DNA of 64,000 bases from M3007 sp046316495 (lineage in GTDB: Bacteria > Bacteroidota > Bacteroidia > Chitinophagales > Saprospiraceae): contig JBKDAM010000167.1 of the NCBI GenBank assembly GCA_046316495.1, positions 1 to 64,000 of the forward strand. The letters are read 5' to 3'. This document shows positions 61,659 through 64,000 of the stretch, piece after piece. Both the position numbers and the translations under genes were made by a program. The notes under the pieces were generated by a model. The model did no database searches. It saw only the letters and a program-made list of their open reading frames with translations, and was not told where the DNA came from. Positions within the stretch are counted from its first letter, which is position 1, and each line of letters starts with the position of its first letter.

Positions 61659-62924
61659 ATGGACGTATATGTAATTGTTGCAATGGGATTCGTGGGTATA
61701 CTCCTCGTATTGTATTATTTTCGAGGATTGGCACCAGTATCAAAAGAAGAGGTGGTTCCAAAGGTGCTCTATGATCAAGTTTTACTTCAGCAAGCACAGT
61801 TGAAGTCGGATTTAGTGGTTTGTGAGCAGAAAATTAGGGACTTGTTAATACAAGTAGCTACTCGTGATCAGCAGATTATACACTTGAAAACCCAACAAGA
61901 AGAAGCCGCCCAAGCAGAAGTGCGTTTAAAGGCTTCTTTTGAGAATTTGGCAAACCGACTTTTGGACCAAAAAGGGGAACAAATAACAAGGCTTAATGCC
62001 CAGCAACTTCAGCTGATTCTTCAGCCATTGCGCGAAAAAATCAAGGATTTTGAAGAGCATATTGACCGTAAATTTACGGAAGAGACCCGTGAAAAATCAT
62101 CCCTTAAAAAGGAAATAGAGCAATTAAGAGATATGAATCTCCAACTTAGTCAAGATGCTCATAACTTGACTAATGCATTAAAGGGACAAAGTAAAGTTCA
62201 GGGAGATTGGGGTGAGTTCCAGCTGGAGGTACTATTAGAAAAAGCTGGTTTACAGCGTGGGGTACACTTTATTGTTCAGTCAAGCTTCCGAGATGATGAG
62301 GGATCTCTTAAGCGCCCGGATTTCATAATTCACCTGCCGGATGACAAGCATCTTATTGTTGATTCTAAGGTCTCCCTAACTGCATATGAACGCTATTATA
62401 ACGATCCAGATCCCAGTCAAAAAGATAAATACTTAAAGGCACATATAGATAGTATTAGGGCCCATGTAGAGGATTTAAGTAAGAAAAACTATCAATCCTT
62501 ATCAGGAATACATTCACCTGATTACCTTTTAATGTTTATTCCATTGGATGCTGCGCTGACTACAGCGACACATGCGGACCCCAAGTTGTTTACAGATGCG
62601 TTGGATCGAAATATTGTTTTGGTAACAGCTGGCAGCTTACTAGCAACCATGCGCACCGTTTCGCACTTGTGGCGTCAGGAGAAACAAAGTAAATCAGTAC
62701 AAGAAATAGCGCGACAAAGTGGTTTGTTATATGATAAGTTCGTAGCCTTTGTGGAGGATTTACGATTAATTGGTACGAGATTGGATCAAGCACGGCAGTC
62801 GTATGATGATGCTATGAATAAATTGTCGTCTGCAAGCCGACCTGGAGATACGTTAATTGGGAAGGCAGAACGAATTCGGGAATTAGGTGCCAAGACCACG
62901 AAGAGCCTTCCACTAGATTTATAG
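61659..62924 (+). CDS. rmuC: DNA recombination protein RmuC
   Basis: 421 residues: N-terminal transmembrane helix (about 3-21), a long coiled coil (about 35-175), then the RmuC nuclease-like domain (about 180-395) with KGQSKVQGDWGEFQLEVLLE, GSLKRPDFIIHLPDDKHLIVDSK in outline, SPDYLLMFIPLDAAL and LVTAGSLLATMRTVSHLW. RmuC is thought to cleave or guard unusual DNA structures and limit inversions. It is a single gene, convergent with the membrane protein at five bases. Confidence 0.95.
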   Translation: MDVYVIVAMGFVGILLVLYYFRGLAPVSKEEVVPKVLYDQVLLQQAQLKSDLVVCEQKIRDLLIQVATRDQQIIHLKTQQEEAAQAEVRLKASFENLANRLLDQKGEQITRLNAQQLQLILQPLREKIKDFEEHIDRKFTEETREKSSLKKEIEQLRDMNLQLSQDAHNLTNALKGQSKVQGDWGEFQLEVLLEKAGLQRGVHFIVQSSFRDDEGSLKRPDFIIHLPDDKHLIVDSKVSLTAYERYYNDPDPSQKDKYLKAHIDSIRAHVEDLSKKNYQSLSGIHSPDYLLMFIPLDAALTTATHADPKLFTDALDRNIVLVTAGSLLATMRTVSHLWRQEKQSKSVQEIARQSGLLYDKFVAFVEDLRLIGTRLDQARQSYDDAMNKLSSASRPGDTLIGKAERIRELGAKTTKSLPLDL

Positions 62925-62928
62925 TTTT

Positions 62929-63951
62929 TTACCAGGGGTGAATGAGGAGAGTTGCCAGTACTTGAACACTAAATAGAACGGTTAGAACAATTATGGTTGT
63001 TTTTTTAAAGAAATAAAGGCCATAGACAACAAAGCGGTCCCAAGCTGGAAAGGCTAGCAGTAAAAGAGTGACCCATAAAGGTAGCAGTAGGAAATTAGAT
63101 AAATGCGGAAGGCCATTCAGCCAAGTTAAGTATAGGATAATACCTGCAAGAAGTGCTTTTTTTTCAGGCAGGTAAAGATCTGTTTTTTTGGCGAGCATAA
63201 TAAGGAGAGGCAAGGCCACCGAAAAATGTGGATTGATGAGGACTAACGCAGTAAAGAATAGGTTAGATATTGGATAACCAAACAAAGTGTTATAGGATTC
63301 AAGGTAATGATTAATCGACCAATCTTGGCAGTTTAGTGTTAAAGCCCCCTGTATGCAGAGTGCAGACAAGCAAGCAAGCATTATACATTTATTTATTATC
63401 TTCCTGTTCAAATTAGACATTGAAAGGAGTAGAAGTGGAATTAACAGCAACGCAAGACCGGGTAACAATAACATGCTCAAGGATATAATTATAACGGCTA
63501 TAATTACACGTTTTGCTTCTTTTCTCTCGGCGGCTTCGATACTTTGCCGAGTAGCAAAGACCAACAGTGCCAGGGCTATAGTAAGAGAAAGATCATGGTA
63601 AACTGATATAGAGTATATCGGGGCACTAACCATAAAACCTGCATACAATAACTTGCTAATTAAATGAGCACCGGGTGTCAATAGCTGGATGCAACGTATA
63701 AAATAAAAAAAAGTTAATCCTGCAGAAATGGAGGTTACTATCAGATTGTAAGTTGCTTGGTATTGGGAAATATGATGGTAGAGCTCTATTATCCAACTAG
63801 TGGAGAGTGGAAGTGTCAGGACAATCTGATTAAAATTTTCCGAAAAGAAAAAGCCATTTGTCGAATAGCTATTTTGATTAGTGATAATACCAATTAGTAG
63901 GAAGGTGATACTTACCGTTAGAGTCAACGCCAATGTTGTAGAATGCCTCAT
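62929..63951 (-). CDS. Polytopic membrane protein of unknown function
   Basis: 340 residues with about eight to nine hydrophobic segments spread over the whole length (for instance LALTLTVSITFLLIGI, LLYAGFMVSAPIYSISVY, VIIAVIIISLSMLLLPGLAL, TTIIVLTVLFSVQVLATLLI). No conserved catalytic motif is visible. Its start follows an apparent upstream stop codon by one base, so it is probably the second gene of a unit continuing past the window. Polysaccharide-related membrane proteins can look like this, but no family is assigned. Confidence 0.65.
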   Translation of the reverse strand: MRHSTTLALTLTVSITFLLIGIITNQNSYSTNGFFFSENFNQIVLTLPLSTSWIIELYHHISQYQATYNLIVTSISAGLTFFYFIRCIQLLTPGAHLISKLLYAGFMVSAPIYSISVYHDLSLTIALALLVFATRQSIEAAERKEAKRVIIAVIIISLSMLLLPGLALLLIPLLLLSMSNLNRKIINKCIMLACLSALCIQGALTLNCQDWSINHYLESYNTLFGYPISNLFFTALVLINPHFSVALPLLIMLAKKTDLYLPEKKALLAGIILYLTWLNGLPHLSNFLLLPLWVTLLLLAFPAWDRFVVYGLYFFKKTTIIVLTVLFSVQVLATLLIHPW

Positions 63952-63952
63952 A

Positions 63953-64000
63953 CTAAATTAAGAACACACCGTTTTGGTAGATGGTGACGTTATCAGCAGA
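63953..64000 (-). CDS. Possible C-terminal end of a gene entering from the right
   Basis: The minus strand from 64000 reads SADNVTIYQNGVFLI and then TAG (63955-63953), one base before the next ATG. The short frame and tight spacing suggest the tail of an upstream gene in the same unit. Only 15 codons are visible, so identity is unknown. Confidence 0.35.
   Translation of the reverse strand, partial: SADNVTIYQNGVFLI

Noticed and set aside
1..64000. tRNA, rRNA, CRISPR arrays, insertion sequences or prophage
   Set aside because: I found no cloverleaf-like sequence with a GGTTCRA arm, no spaced direct repeats, no transposase or integrase, and no phage genes; small RNAs could still be missed by eye.

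Overview
The window looks like a piece of a Bacteroidota chromosome, most likely from the Saprospiria/Lewinella side of the phylum (lineage inferred from gene content, not measured). Evidence: type IX secretion parts and cargo (PorP/SprF, GldH, C-terminal sorting domains on two secreted proteins), Bat-type VWA proteins, bactofilin next to AtpZ, a GYDIA-type GHMP kinase, TIGR02757, a TPR-adenylate cyclase, and many TAnnTTTG -7 promoter boxes. I see no rRNA, tRNA, CRISPR array, transposase or prophage; this is core chromosome rather than an island.

The most notable feature is a probable chromosomal replication origin. The 569-base gene-free, very AT-rich gap at 22860-23428, between ctaA and murF, carries a cluster of DnaA-box-like nonamers (one TTATCCACT, several TTATNAACA/TGTTNATAA) and a 13-bp inverted repeat. 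Two perfect parS palindromes (TGTTCCACGTGGAACA) lie 3.3-3.9 kb to the left, between an OmpA gene and comEC. In sampled rows the + strand is C-rich left of the gap and G-rich right of it, as expected for an origin.

Layout. 1-4 kb: outer-membrane biogenesis group (PPIase lipoprotein, SurA, partial BamA). 4-7 kb: flippase-like membrane protein, nusA and rimP with a promoter and an attenuator-like hairpin. 7-14 kb: a glucosaminidase; a cobalamin-riboswitch unit (BtuB-like receptor, DUF4465 protein) followed by a secreted GH13 amylase. 14-23 kb: purA, a lipoprotein, an ATP-grasp ligase, an OmpA/PD40 protein, parS sites, comEC, ctaA. 23-34 kb: murF-thioredoxin-GHMP kinase, thrS, a GT2 glycosyltransferase, gldH-nadC-thioesterase, a TlpA-like protein, TPR protein and tadA. 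34-40 kb: TPR-adenylate cyclase overlapping an unknown gene, then a shortened Bat group. 40-50 kb: TIGR02757, PIG-L deacetylase, M14 peptidase, DinB, AtpI/AtpZ remnant group, bactofilin, PorP/SprF, a degenerate MtfA-like protein. 50-64 kb: SUMF1-type protein and Tat-exported oxidoreductase, recN, cytochrome c lipoprotein, HhH protein, tsaB, ArsR regulator, M23 peptidase, histidine kinase, rfbD, rmuC, and a polytopic membrane protein.

Several textbook gene neighbourhoods are broken here: nusA without infB, thrS without infC, atpZ/atpI without the rest of the ATP synthase, batA/batB without MoxR. Function calls rest on motifs read by eye; no database search was possible.
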